From an uncultured Pelagibacteraceae bacterium (GTDB taxonomy: Bacteria > Pseudomonadota > Alphaproteobacteria > Pelagibacterales > Pelagibacteraceae), in the NCBI GenBank assembly GCA_902515625.1, contig CABXVD010000007.1, forward strand, positions 1 through 37,223: a stretch of 37,223 bases of DNA, read 5' to 3'. Below the pieces are notes generated by a model. It was not told the origin of the DNA and searched no databases. It was given only the letters and a program-made list of their open reading frames with translations. Both the position numbers and the translations under genes were made by a program. How positions within the stretch are numbered: the stretch's first letter is position 1; every line of letters starts with the position of its first letter. Below, one piece after another: positions 8,138 through 15,678 of this stretch.

Positions 8138-9052
8138 ATGAATAACACATTTGAAAAATCTCAAAATTTAAAAGCTTACTTTATGTTGGTTTGTGCCACA
8201 TTGTTTTGGGCAGGTAATTTTAATATGGGAAAGTTTGCTTTCATAGAAAATATATCCCCATTTACCCTTGCATTTTTAAGATGGCTTCTAGTTTGGATAA
8301 TACTAATGCCTTTTACTTATAAAGAAATTTTAAGTTTAAAAAAAATAATAATTAAAAATTTTAAATTATTATTTTTGTTAGGACTTAGTAGCGTTTTTTT
8401 GTTTACAGCACTTACTTACAAAGCACTAAATTATACACAAGTAATAAATGCATCACTATTTAATACAGCTATACCAGCTACAATTATTCTGGTTTGTTTT
8501 TTACTTAAAATAGAAAAAACAAATATTTTTCAGTTATCTGGTCTGTTAATTTCAACCTTAGGAATTTTAGTAATCATTACCAAACTCGATTTAGATATAT
8601 TACTTTCGCTAGCTTTTAATACAGGAGATTTATTTATGATTGCAGCAATTATTTCCTGGGGCGTTTACTCTGCATTTTTAAAAAAAAGAAATTTTGAAAT
8701 TTCTCTTTTAGCACTTGTCCAAATTATTTGTACTTTTGGATTATTAATGCTTGCGCCTGCTTTTTTAATCGAAGTAAATCAAGGCAACTCAATAAATTTA
8801 AATTTAAACTTAATTTATATTTTACTGTATGTTGCAGTTTTTCCAAGCATTGGATCTTATTATTGTTGGGCTGGAGCAGTATCAATCATAGGGCCGAATA
8901 GATCAGGAATATTTTTATCATTAATCCCTTTATTTAGTACGATTTTTGCAATGATATTTTTTGATGAAAAATTTTTATTTTATCATTTAATTGGAACCGT
9001 TTTAATTATATTAGGTTTATTTTTATCAAACAAAAAAATAATAAATGTTTAA
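8138..9052 (+). CDS. EamA/DMT-family transporter
   Basis: A 304-residue inner-membrane protein with about ten hydrophobic helices in two EamA repeats. The first opens with FMLVCATLFWAGNFNMGKF (residues 15-33) and the second near ISWGVYSAFLKKRN. The family mostly exports or imports small metabolites, with substrate not predictable from sequence. Its end overlaps the start of the hydroxyacid dehydrogenase gene by 8 bases, so it heads a four-gene operon with a dehydrogenase, a deacetylase-family amidohydrolase and MsrB. Import or export of a substrate for those enzymes is a plausible inference. Confidence 0.9.
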   Translation: MNNTFEKSQNLKAYFMLVCATLFWAGNFNMGKFAFIENISPFTLAFLRWLLVWIILMPFTYKEILSLKKIIIKNFKLLFLLGLSSVFLFTALTYKALNYTQVINASLFNTAIPATIILVCFLLKIEKTNIFQLSGLLISTLGILVIITKLDLDILLSLAFNTGDLFMIAAIISWGVYSAFLKKRNFEISLLALVQIICTFGLLMLAPAFLIEVNQGNSINLNLNLIYILLYVAVFPSIGSYYCWAGAVSIIGPNRSGIFLSLIPLFSTIFAMIFFDEKFLFYHLIGTVLIILGLFLSNKKIINV

Positions 9053-9995
9053 AGTTGCTATTTTAGATGATTATCAAAATGTTGCACAGCAGTTTGTAGA
9101 TTTAGAAAAACTATCTGGAAAATATGAATTTAAAGTTTTTAGTGAACCCTTTGTGGATGAGGCAGATGCTATTGAACAATTGTTAGATTTTGAGGCTTTG
9201 CTAATAATGAGAGAGAGAACACCAATTACTAAAAATTTAATTGATAATTTAAGTAGTTTAAAATTTGTTATCACCAGTGGATTAAGAAATAAGTCTATTG
9301 ATTTGGAAGCTGCAAAAAAAAGAAAAGTAATTGTTTGTGGAACAGATATAAACCAAAACCCAACTCCTGAATTAACTTGGGCACTTATTTTAGGCTTGGC
9401 CAGGAACTTTAAAGAAGAATTTGACAATATGTACCAAGGATATTGGCAAACAACTGTAGGTGTTGAATTAAAAGGTAAAATTCTTGGATTAATTGGTCTT
9501 GGTCGTGTTGGATCTCAAGTTGCTAAAATTGGAAAAGCTTTTGGCATGCAAGTTATGGCGTGGAGTGAAAATTTAAATCTTGATACTTGTAAGGAATTAG
9601 ATGTGCTTCCATGTAGTAAAGAAGACTTAATAAAAAATTCTGATTTTTTATCTATCCATGTTCAAGGTGGCGAAAGATACAAAGATTGTATTACTATAAA
9701 AGAGTTTGATAATATGAAAAAAACATCATTTATTATTAATACCTCCAGAGGGGAGATTATTAATGAAGATGATTTAATTATTGCACTATCAACAAATGTA
9801 ATTGCTGGCGCAGGAATTGATGTTTATGAAAAGGAACCTTTACCAGAAAACAACAAATTAAGATTTTTACCAAATGCGTTGCTAACACCCCACATAGGTT
9901 ATGTTACTGCAGAAAATTACAGTACATTTTATAGTCAAATGATAGAAGGTTTGGAGGCTTGTGTGAATGGGAAGCCTGTTCGAGTGTTAGAGTAA
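9045..9995 (+). CDS. D-isomer-specific 2-hydroxyacid dehydrogenase
   Basis: NAD-dependent reductase/dehydrogenase of the phosphoglycerate dehydrogenase superfamily (316 aa, normal length for single-unit members). The nucleotide-binding loop is GLIGLGRVGSQVA near residues 143-155. The catalytic triad is visible as Arg in NTSRGEII (about 231), Glu in DVYEKEPLP (about 262) and His in LTPHIGYVT (about 281). There is no C-terminal ACT domain, so serine biosynthesis is less likely than reduction of another 2-oxoacid. It overlaps the EamA gene by 8 bases and is followed 2 bases later by the deacetylase-family gene. The substrate cannot be read from the sequence. Confidence 0.92.
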   Translation: MFKVAILDDYQNVAQQFVDLEKLSGKYEFKVFSEPFVDEADAIEQLLDFEALLIMRERTPITKNLIDNLSSLKFVITSGLRNKSIDLEAAKKRKVIVCGTDINQNPTPELTWALILGLARNFKEEFDNMYQGYWQTTVGVELKGKILGLIGLGRVGSQVAKIGKAFGMQVMAWSENLNLDTCKELDVLPCSKEDLIKNSDFLSIHVQGGERYKDCITIKEFDNMKKTSFIINTSRGEIINEDDLIIALSTNVIAGAGIDVYEKEPLPENNKLRFLPNALLTPHIGYVTAENYSTFYSQMIEGLEACVNGKPVRVLE

Positions 9996-9997
9996 TA

Positions 9998-10891
9998 ATG
10001 GAATTACCAGTTGTTAATCATGAAGATTATTTTGCTAAAATTGGCGATGATCATAAATTTCCAATCAATAAGTTTGGCGAATTAGCTAATTATTTGATTG
10101 AAAATAAAATAGTAAAAAAGTTTCACAAGCCTTATCCTTGTTCAGTAGAGACTTTAAATTGTGCACATTCTAAAGAATATATTTTTGATATTAAAAATAA
10201 AACTTTAAGTAAACAAGGAGTAAAGAAAATAGGATTTCCTTTAGTAGATAGTGTTGTACAAAGATCCCTTGTTGCAACTGGTGGAACAGTTCTTGCTTCA
10301 AAACTTGCTGTCAACTATGGGATTGCTTGTAATACTGCAGGAGGAAGCCATCATGCAAATTATAATAGTGGTGCTGGATACTGTGTTTTTAATGATGTTG
10401 CTGTTGCTGCTCATTACTTAATCAACAGAGGTTTAGCTAATAAAATTCTTATAGTAGACTTAGATGTACACCAAGGAAATGGTAACTCAGATATATTCAA
10501 AGAAAATAGAGATGTTTTTACATTTAGTATGCATTCAAAGACAAATTATCCAGCAAAAAAATCAATTAGTGATTTAGATGTTGAATTAGAAGATAATTTG
10601 GAAGATCAGAATTATATAAAAACATTGAAGTATTATTTAACAGAATTGAATAAAGAAAATTTTGATTATGTTTTTTATATAGCGGGGGTAGATATCCATT
10701 TCAATGACAGATTAGGAAAATTAAAAATTTCAGATAACGGAATAAGATTGAGGGATGAAACAGTTATTGAAAATTTTTTTTCTAAAAGAATTCCAATATG
10801 TGGCGTTTTAGGAGGAGGATATAATAAAGATTTTAATAAATTAGTTGAATTACACTCTATGTTACATCAATCTTGTGCTAAATATATTTAA
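9998..10891 (+). CDS. Histone-deacetylase-superfamily amidohydrolase
   Basis: Zinc-dependent deacetylase fold (297 aa). Visible motifs are AGGSHHAN (His pair of the active site), DLDVHQGNGN (zinc-binding Asp and His), FSMHSKTNYP and IAGVDIH (second zinc Asp), then GGGYN near the C-terminus. The frame is also open from a GTG at 9959, but the ATG at 9998 lies 2 bases after the dehydrogenase stop and starts the conserved domain, so it is preferred. Bacterial members act on acetylpolyamines, acetoin-related or other N-acyl substrates; which applies here is unknown. It is coupled to MsrB 2 bases downstream. Confidence 0.9.
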   Translation: MELPVVNHEDYFAKIGDDHKFPINKFGELANYLIENKIVKKFHKPYPCSVETLNCAHSKEYIFDIKNKTLSKQGVKKIGFPLVDSVVQRSLVATGGTVLASKLAVNYGIACNTAGGSHHANYNSGAGYCVFNDVAVAAHYLINRGLANKILIVDLDVHQGNGNSDIFKENRDVFTFSMHSKTNYPAKKSISDLDVELEDNLEDQNYIKTLKYYLTELNKENFDYVFYIAGVDIHFNDRLGKLKISDNGIRLRDETVIENFFSKRIPICGVLGGGYNKDFNKLVELHSMLHQSCAKYI

Positions 10892-10893
10892 TT

Positions 10894-11265
10894 ATGGCAA
10901 AAAAAATTAATCAAAACTTAACCGCAGAACAAAAATTAATTTTATTTGAAGAAGGAACAGAACTTGCAGGAACCAGTGAATTAAATCATGAAAAAAGAGA
11001 AGGAAGTTTTCATTGTGCAAATTGTGGAATTAAACTTTTTGATTCTAAAACAAAATATGAGAGTGGATCAGGTTGGCCTTCATTTTATGAGTCTTTACCT
11101 GATGTATTTGAGACGAAAACAGATCATCACATTGGTTACGCTAGAACTGAATATCATTGTAAAAATTGTGGTGGGCATCACGGACACATCTTTGAGGATG
11201 GACCGCAACCTACAGGAAAAAGGTATTGCAATAACGGTGTTTGTTTAATTTTCAGACCAAAATAA
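10894..11265 (+). CDS. msrB: Peptide-methionine (R)-S-oxide reductase MsrB
   Basis: Repairs methionine-R-sulfoxide in proteins. The 123-residue protein carries both zinc CxxC pairs (Cys41/Cys44 and Cys89/Cys92), the SGSGWPSF substrate loop, the GHHGHIFEDGP motif and the catalytic Cys112 in RYCNNGVC. The usual family motif is RYCxNS; here Ser is replaced by Gly and an extra Cys117 follows, which might serve as a resolving cysteine (inference). It is the last gene of a four-gene operon and is followed at once by a hairpin terminator. Confidence 0.95.
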   Translation: MAKKINQNLTAEQKLILFEEGTELAGTSELNHEKREGSFHCANCGIKLFDSKTKYESGSGWPSFYESLPDVFETKTDHHIGYARTEYHCKNCGGHHGHIFEDGPQPTGKRYCNNGVCLIFRPK

Positions 11266-11273
11266 TTAAAAAT

Positions 11274-11297
11274 AACCTATATTGGGTTAATTTTTTA
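11274..11297 (+). terminator. Intrinsic terminator after msrB
   Basis: AACCTA (11274-11279) pairs with TGGGTT (11283-11288), with one G-T wobble, over a 3-base loop, followed by AATTTTTTA. It ends the EamA-dehydrogenase-deacetylase-MsrB operon. The stem is short, so efficiency is uncertain. Confidence 0.6.
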
Positions 11298-11334
11298 TTT
11301 TTAATTTAAATTTATTTTGTTAAAAATTGATCTG

Positions 11335-12186
11335 ATGAAAAAAATTTTATTTATATTTCTTACATTAATGTTTAGCTTTAATAGCCAGGCAGAGGATATA
11401 ACAAAAAAAATTGCAGAAACAGCAAGTGATTATATTTCAAATTTAATTGAAGGAAATGGAACAACAGAAGTTAGTATTCAATTAAGAGAAAACTTTAAGC
11501 CAGATTTTAGCATTCTAGGAGTAAGAGAATTAAATAAAGCCAGTAACCAAAATACATTTGTCCAGTTCTCTTTGTTTAACACTGAAAAATCGAATGAAGA
11601 AAGATATGTCGGAAATCTTGGTTTTGGTAAAAGATTTTTAAGTGACGATACCTTCATGCTAACAGGGTTTAATGCATTTTTGGATTATGATCATCATGGA
11701 AATACTAGAACAAGTATCGGTGGTGAGATTAAAAATGCTGTTATGGGTTTAACTTCAAACTATTATAAAAAAATTGATAATGGTGGTGTGGATGAAGAAG
11801 TTTTAGATGGTTATGACATTCAACTTTCTTCTCAAGTTCCATACTTACATTGGGCAGATATCTTTTATAACAGTTATAAATGGGACGGTGTTGATAGAGA
11901 TGATATTGAAGGTTCAAAAATTGGTGCAGACTTACTCTTAACACCTCATATAGCTGTTGAAGCCGCTTATGATGATAAAGATAAAAAAGGTTTAAAAGAT
12001 GAATGGTATGCAAAAATAGTTTTTGTTCATCCTCCAAGAGAAGGTGCCACGGCTCAAGATGGAGTGAGTAGCGATATTTGGAAAAAAGAAAAAGATATGT
12101 CAGGTGAAATGCTTGCTAAAGTGAAAAGAAATAATAAAATCGTAGTAGAGTTTAAAGGTTCAGCAACAATTTCAAGAACGGATTAA
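11335..12186 (+). CDS. Inverse autotransporter (intimin/invasin-type) beta-barrel without passenger
   Basis: A 283-residue outer-membrane protein if started at ATG 11335, which gives a clean signal peptide (cleavage after Ala19); an upstream in-frame TTG at 11317 is less likely. After an N-terminal segment (SDYISNLIEGNGTTEVSIQL), residues about 70-232 match the inverse-autotransporter barrel. Landmarks are LGFGKRFLSDDTFMLTGFN, FLDYDHHGNTRTSIGGE, SNYY, DGYDIQLSSQVPYL and a final strand WYAKIVFVHPP. Residues 265-274 (RNNKIVVEFK) match the linker that in intimin/invasin joins barrel to passenger, yet the protein ends nine residues later. No Ig-like passenger is encoded here. The next gene, a secreted protein, begins 2 bases after the stop. 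Confidence 0.8.
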   Translation: MKKILFIFLTLMFSFNSQAEDITKKIAETASDYISNLIEGNGTTEVSIQLRENFKPDFSILGVRELNKASNQNTFVQFSLFNTEKSNEERYVGNLGFGKRFLSDDTFMLTGFNAFLDYDHHGNTRTSIGGEIKNAVMGLTSNYYKKIDNGGVDEEVLDGYDIQLSSQVPYLHWADIFYNSYKWDGVDRDDIEGSKIGADLLLTPHIAVEAAYDDKDKKGLKDEWYAKIVFVHPPREGATAQDGVSSDIWKKEKDMSGEMLAKVKRNNKIVVEFKGSATISRTD

Positions 12187-12188
12187 TT

Positions 12189-13052
12189 ATGAAAAAATTA
12201 AAATTTTTATGTATTGTTTTATTTTCATTATTAATAAACAGTTTTTCTTTAAATGCAGCTGAAGTAAAAGGTGCGGCTGATATTTATAAAGTAAAAATGC
12301 ATAAACTTGAACTTTGTACAGGACACACACCTGGAGATATGGATGATGTAGCAACATCAACAACTCAATGTCAAGATGCTGTTACAATAGGAACTAGTAC
12401 TGCGGGCGTAGAAGTAGATATTGCCTCAGTTTCAGAGGGAGCTGTTGCAGGAAATTTTGGTGATACGATGCTTCTTCCATTAGGAGTAACTTATACTCAT
12501 GTCAGAGTTACACTTAACAGAAATATGAAATTAAGAACTAAAAAAGGTATAAATACTGGAGGTGGTGGCGATGTTGATAATTGTAAAACAAAAGCTACTA
12601 CAGATGCTATGTATGCTACTAATGAAGCAACTGACAAATATACTCATAAGCCTGTAGTTCAAGAACATACTACTGGTACTGCTACTGAGGATAACTCTGA
12701 GGAGATGAGTCTTTACATTGTTAATGGACGACAATTTGGAGATAGTGGAGGTGAAATTAGTTTATGTCAGGATGAGGATTGTGGTTCAGTATCAGCTATC
12801 AATTGGAATTATGCGGAAAACGCATCTAGATTAAATTCCGCAAAGGCGATGCAAACAATGAGAAGTACGGTTACAACTGATCAATTAGCTATGATTTATG
12901 CTTTGGAGACCCCTTATACTGTGTCTTTAATTCCACCAAAAATTGATATGTCTTTTTCAACCAGTCAAGCAATAATGGCAGAAAATGTAGTTTCAGATAC
13001 ACTTTGTGCATTTGCTATTTCAGAACCAATTGTAACAATAACTATGGAATAA
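12189..13052 (+). CDS. Secreted protein of unknown function coupled to the inverse autotransporter
   Basis: Not recognised. A 287-residue protein with a Sec signal peptide (basic start, hydrophobic core, cleavage near LNA-AEV at about residue 24). The mature part is rich in Thr, Ser, Val and Asp, with several cysteines (LELCTG, TTQCQD, VDNCKT, SLCQDEDCGS, DTLCAF) that could form disulfides, a Gly-rich turn (GGGGD) and predicted beta-rich stretches. No transmembrane segment follows the signal. It starts 2 bases after the barrel gene stop, so the two are almost certainly translated together. A partner or surface cargo of the barrel is an inference from this coupling. Confidence 0.75.
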   Translation: MKKLKFLCIVLFSLLINSFSLNAAEVKGAADIYKVKMHKLELCTGHTPGDMDDVATSTTQCQDAVTIGTSTAGVEVDIASVSEGAVAGNFGDTMLLPLGVTYTHVRVTLNRNMKLRTKKGINTGGGGDVDNCKTKATTDAMYATNEATDKYTHKPVVQEHTTGTATEDNSEEMSLYIVNGRQFGDSGGEISLCQDEDCGSVSAINWNYAENASRLNSAKAMQTMRSTVTTDQLAMIYALETPYTVSLIPPKIDMSFSTSQAIMAENVVSDTLCAFAISEPIVTITME

Positions 13053-13056
13053 AAAT

Positions 13057-13311
13057 TTATTTTAAAAGATCTTGAAGTTTATTTTCTTTTTCTAGGGCTC
13101 TCGTCTCATCATAACCACCAATGTGTTTATCGTCAAAAAAAATTTGAGGAATAGTTCTTTTACCATTAGCTTTTTTAATCATTTCATCCATAGCTCCATC
13201 AACTTTTGAAATATCTATTTCATTGTAAGGTGCATTATTTCTAGCAAGCAATCTTTTTGCTGCATCACAGTAATTACAAAATGGTCCAGTATAAATTGTA
13301 ACTTTTTTCAT
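13057..13311 (-). CDS. grxC: Glutaredoxin 3-type glutaredoxin
   Basis: An 84-residue dithiol glutaredoxin with active site Cys12-Asn-Tyr-Cys15 (the common form is CPYC), the cis-proline loop RTIPQIFFDDKHIGG and the C-terminal glutathione-binding GGYDE. It reduces disulfides or glutathione mixed disulfides in the cytoplasm. It lies 3 bases downstream of the DUF2805-type gene on the same strand and converges with the secreted-protein gene, leaving only 4 bases between their ends. Asn in place of Pro in the active site may shift the redox potential. Confidence 0.93.
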   Translation of the reverse strand: MKKVTIYTGPFCNYCDAAKRLLARNNAPYNEIDISKVDGAMDEMIKKANGKRTIPQIFFDDKHIGGYDETRALEKENKLQDLLK

Positions 13312-13314
13312 AAT

Positions 13315-13611
13315 CTATAAATAGTCACCTTTTTTAATTTTACTAGTAATTTCTTTTCTAGAGTATTCAAATTTTTTTCTATGTTTTATACTTTTTTGAT
13401 TAACTCTTTTTCTCCACAATCTAAAAGAAGATGGTTTTATAGATCTTCTCATTATCTTGATTACTTCAGACTCTGTTTTTCCAGTTTTTTTTTCTATTTC
13501 CTCAAAAGTAATTCTGTCAGCCCAGGCTGCCCAAATAACCCAATCTGGGTCAGTTACATCTGGCTCTGGATTTTTAACCCTGGTGATAGGAATGCGACCT
13601 TTTTTTTTCAT
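13315..13611 (-). CDS. DUF2805/TIGR03643-family small protein
   Basis: A 98-residue basic protein with the family's characteristic block: WAAWADRITFEEIEKKTGKTE (a helix-turn-helix-like stretch, about residues 27-47), then VIKIMRRSIKPSSFRLWRKRV (about 50-70) and KHRKKFEY. The family is conserved in many proteobacteria and cyanobacteria but has no established function; the basic character and helix-turn-helix look suggest nucleic-acid binding (inference). It is followed by grxC 3 bases downstream, so the two probably form one transcript. Its start faces the LysE-type exporter across a 116-base divergent spacer. Confidence 0.8.
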   Translation of the reverse strand: MKKKGRIPITRVKNPEPDVTDPDWVIWAAWADRITFEEIEKKTGKTESEVIKIMRRSIKPSSFRLWRKRVNQKSIKHRKKFEYSRKEITSKIKKGDYL

Positions 13612-13665
13612 AAACCCTTTATAATTGAAATAAAAATTTAATGCATTTTTTTTAGTCTCTGATAA

Positions 13666-13727
13666 TATAATTTGGGTAGTCCTTCTTAGCCATCTTTAGC
13701 TCCCGGTTTTTAAGGACTATCTTCAAA
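13666..13727 (+). promoter_or_regulatory. Promoter and self-folding leader of the LysE-family gene (candidate translational riboregulator)
   Basis: A perfect TATAAT at 13666-13671 predicts transcription starting near 13677-13679. From there the RNA folds into a long hairpin: TAGTCCTT (13677-13684) pairs exactly with AAGGACTA (13712-13719), extendable to 11 pairs with 13674-13676 and 13720-13722 using two G-U pairs. The 27-base loop (13685-13711) is less AT-rich than its surroundings and can form a small inner stem (AGCC 13688-13691 with GGTT 13705-13708). AAGGA at 13712-13716 is the likely ribosome site, 11 bases before the ATG, and is wholly inside the stem. No U-run follows, so it is not a terminator. 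The -35 region is weak. The ligand, if any, is unknown. Confidence 0.55.
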
Positions 13728-14342
13728 ATGTTCCCCCTCAATTATTTTTTATTTTTACAAATAATTCTTTTTTTATTTATTACCCCAGGACCACCAAGAA
13801 TTGTGATTGTTTCTTATTCAATGAATTATGGAGTTCAAAAATGTATTTGGACTGCATTTGGAGATATTAGCGCAAATATCATTCAAGCGACTTTAGTAAT
13901 TTTTGTTATTGGGTCATTTTTTTCTGAAAACTCTGAATTTTTAAATATGTTTAAATGGGTAGGTGTTGCTTATATTTTATATCTAGCTTTTGATATTTAT
14001 AATTCTAGACCTAAAGAAATTAGTTCAAGCAAAGATATCTCAAAAAGTTTCTTTTCATTTTTTAAAGATGGATTTCTAGTTGCAGGAACTAGTCCAAAGG
14101 CTTGGATGTTTTTTCCACTAATCTTTCCACAGTTTATTGATTTCAATGGAAATTATTTAATTCAGTTTTTGATTTTAATTACAACATATGTTGTTTTAGA
14201 TTTCTTATCGTTGATTGGTTATGCTTTACTTGCTCAAAAGCTAATTAGTTGGATTAATACAAAACCAAAAACAATAAATACAATTTCAGCGAGTGTATTA
14301 GTTATTATTGCTGCTATTATTGTTGTAACACAACAATACTAG
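13728..14342 (+). CDS. LysE/RhtB-family amino-acid exporter
   Basis: A 204-residue inner-membrane protein with about six hydrophobic helices. The family motif TPGP (residues 19-22) is followed by the glycine-rich second segment (GVQKCIWTAFGDISANI) and FKWVGVAYILYLAFDIYNS, as in LysE/RhtB exporters. A conserved GTSPKAWMFF motif lies near 124-133. Members export amino acids or related small molecules; the substrate is not evident. The gene stands alone between a divergent pair and the ABC operon, and its short leader looks designed to control its translation. Confidence 0.88.
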   Translation: MFPLNYFLFLQIILFLFITPGPPRIVIVSYSMNYGVQKCIWTAFGDISANIIQATLVIFVIGSFFSENSEFLNMFKWVGVAYILYLAFDIYNSRPKEISSSKDISKSFFSFFKDGFLVAGTSPKAWMFFPLIFPQFIDFNGNYLIQFLILITTYVVLDFLSLIGYALLAQKLISWINTKPKTINTISASVLVIIAAIIVVTQQY

Positions 14343-14365
14343 TAATATTTGGTCTTTATTGCCTC

Positions 14366-14429
14366 TTGCAATTAGATCAAATTCTTTATTAAATTAATTA
14401 TTAATTAATTAATAACTAGAGGAAATAAA
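14366..14429 (+). promoter_or_regulatory. Probable promoter and ribosome site of the importer 1 binding-protein gene
   Basis: TTGCAA (14366-14371) and TTAAAT (14389-14394) are separated by 17 bases and give a plausible sigma-70-type promoter. A run of TTAATTAA-type repeats follows (about 14393-14412), then AGAGGA just upstream of the ATG as a good ribosome site. The -10 matches only four of six consensus positions. Confidence 0.35.
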
Positions 14430-15668
14430 ATGAAAATAAATAAAATAATCATAAGTTTTATTTCTGCAGCTGTAATTTTATTATCAACATCAGTCGTATC
14501 TTTTGCGAAAGTTGTTGGAGATAAAATTGTTTTAGGTGCAGCAATTTCATTAACTGGTAAATACTCTTCTAATGGTGTTCATACTCAAAACGGTTACAAT
14601 ATGGCCGTAGATAGAATTAACAGCATGGGTGGTGTTAAAGTTGGTGGTAAAACTTATAAGTTTGACATTATTTATTATGATGATGAGTCAAACCCAAAAA
14701 GAGCAGCTCAACTTGCTGAAAGATTAATTTCACAAGATGGTGTTGAGTTTATGCTTGGTCCATACAGTTCAGGATTAACTAAAGCGATAGCTCCAGTTAC
14801 AGAAAAGTACGGTGTTCCAATGGTGGAAGCAAATGGTGCATCTAGATCTTTGTTTACAAAAGGTTACAAATATCTATTTGCTGTTTTAGCTCCTGCTAAT
14901 TTATATCTTGATGTTGCTATTGATTTAGCAGTTGAAAAGAATAATGGAAAACCAGTAACTGTTGCAATGGCATTTGAACAAGATGCATTTTCTCAAGATG
15001 TAAGACTAGGAGTTTTAGAAGCAATTAAAAGAACAGGCTCTAAACAAGTAATTGATGATAAATTACCAAAAGAGCTAAATGACATGGCTGCTACTTTAGT
15101 AAAAGTCAAACAAATGAAACCAGATGTTTTAGTTGTTTCAGGTCACACTAAAGGTGCTCTAACTGCTATTAGACAAATATCTGAGATGAAAGTAGATGTT
15201 CCAATGTTAGCTATGACACACTGTGATGCAGCGAAACTATCAAAGCAACATGGTAAGAACTCACAATATGCTTTATGTGCTTCTCAGTGGCACAAAACAC
15301 TAACTTATAAAGATGACTTCTTTAAAGATGGTATGACTTATGACGCAGACTTTACTAAAGAGTTTGGTTATGCGCCTCCATATCAAGCAGCAGAATCATC
15401 AGCTGCTCTATTGGTATTTAAAGATGCATTTGAAAGAGCAAATTCTTTTGATCAAAAGAAAGTAAGGGATGCTCTTGCAGCTACTAATATGCAAACTTTT
15501 TATGGAAACATAAAATTTGCATCAGGTGGTCAGAATGTTGATAAGCCAATGGTACTTTTCCAAGTTATGTGTGACGATGGTGGAAAATGTGAAAACAAAG
15601 TTGTTGCTCCAACTAAATGGGCTTCAGCTAAATTGATTCACCCAATTCCTTCTTGGTCTAAAAGATAA
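14430..15668 (+). CDS. HAAT-family ABC transporter periplasmic substrate-binding protein (importer 1)
   Basis: A 412-residue type I periplasmic binding protein of the LivK/UrtA class. A signal peptide is cleaved near SFA-KVV (about residue 26), followed by the lobe-opening strand IVLGAAISLTGKYSSNG and the conserved LGPYSSGLTKAIAPV and DVLVVSGHTKGA stretches. These proteins bind amino acids, urea, amides or small carboxylates in the periplasm; the ligand is not readable here. The mature protein carries several cysteines (THCDAA, ALCASQW, VMCDDGGKCE), unusual for the group. It is separated from its permease gene by a strong terminator, which would allow a high excess of binding protein. Confidence 0.92.
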   Translation: MKINKIIISFISAAVILLSTSVVSFAKVVGDKIVLGAAISLTGKYSSNGVHTQNGYNMAVDRINSMGGVKVGGKTYKFDIIYYDDESNPKRAAQLAERLISQDGVEFMLGPYSSGLTKAIAPVTEKYGVPMVEANGASRSLFTKGYKYLFAVLAPANLYLDVAIDLAVEKNNGKPVTVAMAFEQDAFSQDVRLGVLEAIKRTGSKQVIDDKLPKELNDMAATLVKVKQMKPDVLVVSGHTKGALTAIRQISEMKVDVPMLAMTHCDAAKLSKQHGKNSQYALCASQWHKTLTYKDDFFKDGMTYDADFTKEFGYAPPYQAAESSAALLVFKDAFERANSFDQKKVRDALAATNMQTFYGNIKFASGGQNVDKPMVLFQVMCDDGGKCENKVVAPTKWASAKLIHPIPSWSKR

Positions 15669-15678
15669 ACAAATCTAT

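Noticed and set aside
9959-9997. Upstream GTG start for the deacetylase-family gene
   Set aside because: It would overlap the dehydrogenase by 37 bases and add a Cys/Trp/Glu-rich tail not belonging to the domain; the ATG at 9998 directly follows the previous stop.
11741-12037. Minus-strand open frame inside the inverse-autotransporter gene
   Set aside because: His/Leu/Tyr-rich translation typical of antisense of a barrel gene; the + strand frame has signal peptide and family motifs.
13677-13727. The LysE leader as a SAM-II/SAM-V, preQ1 or glycine riboswitch
   Set aside because: I could not match its loop or arms to the conserved cores of these classes from memory, so it is reported as an unassigned candidate.
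14393-14412. TTAATTAA-type repeats before the importer 1 binding protein, considered as an operator or repeat element
   Set aside because: Low-complexity AT tract; such palindromes are expected by chance at this base composition.
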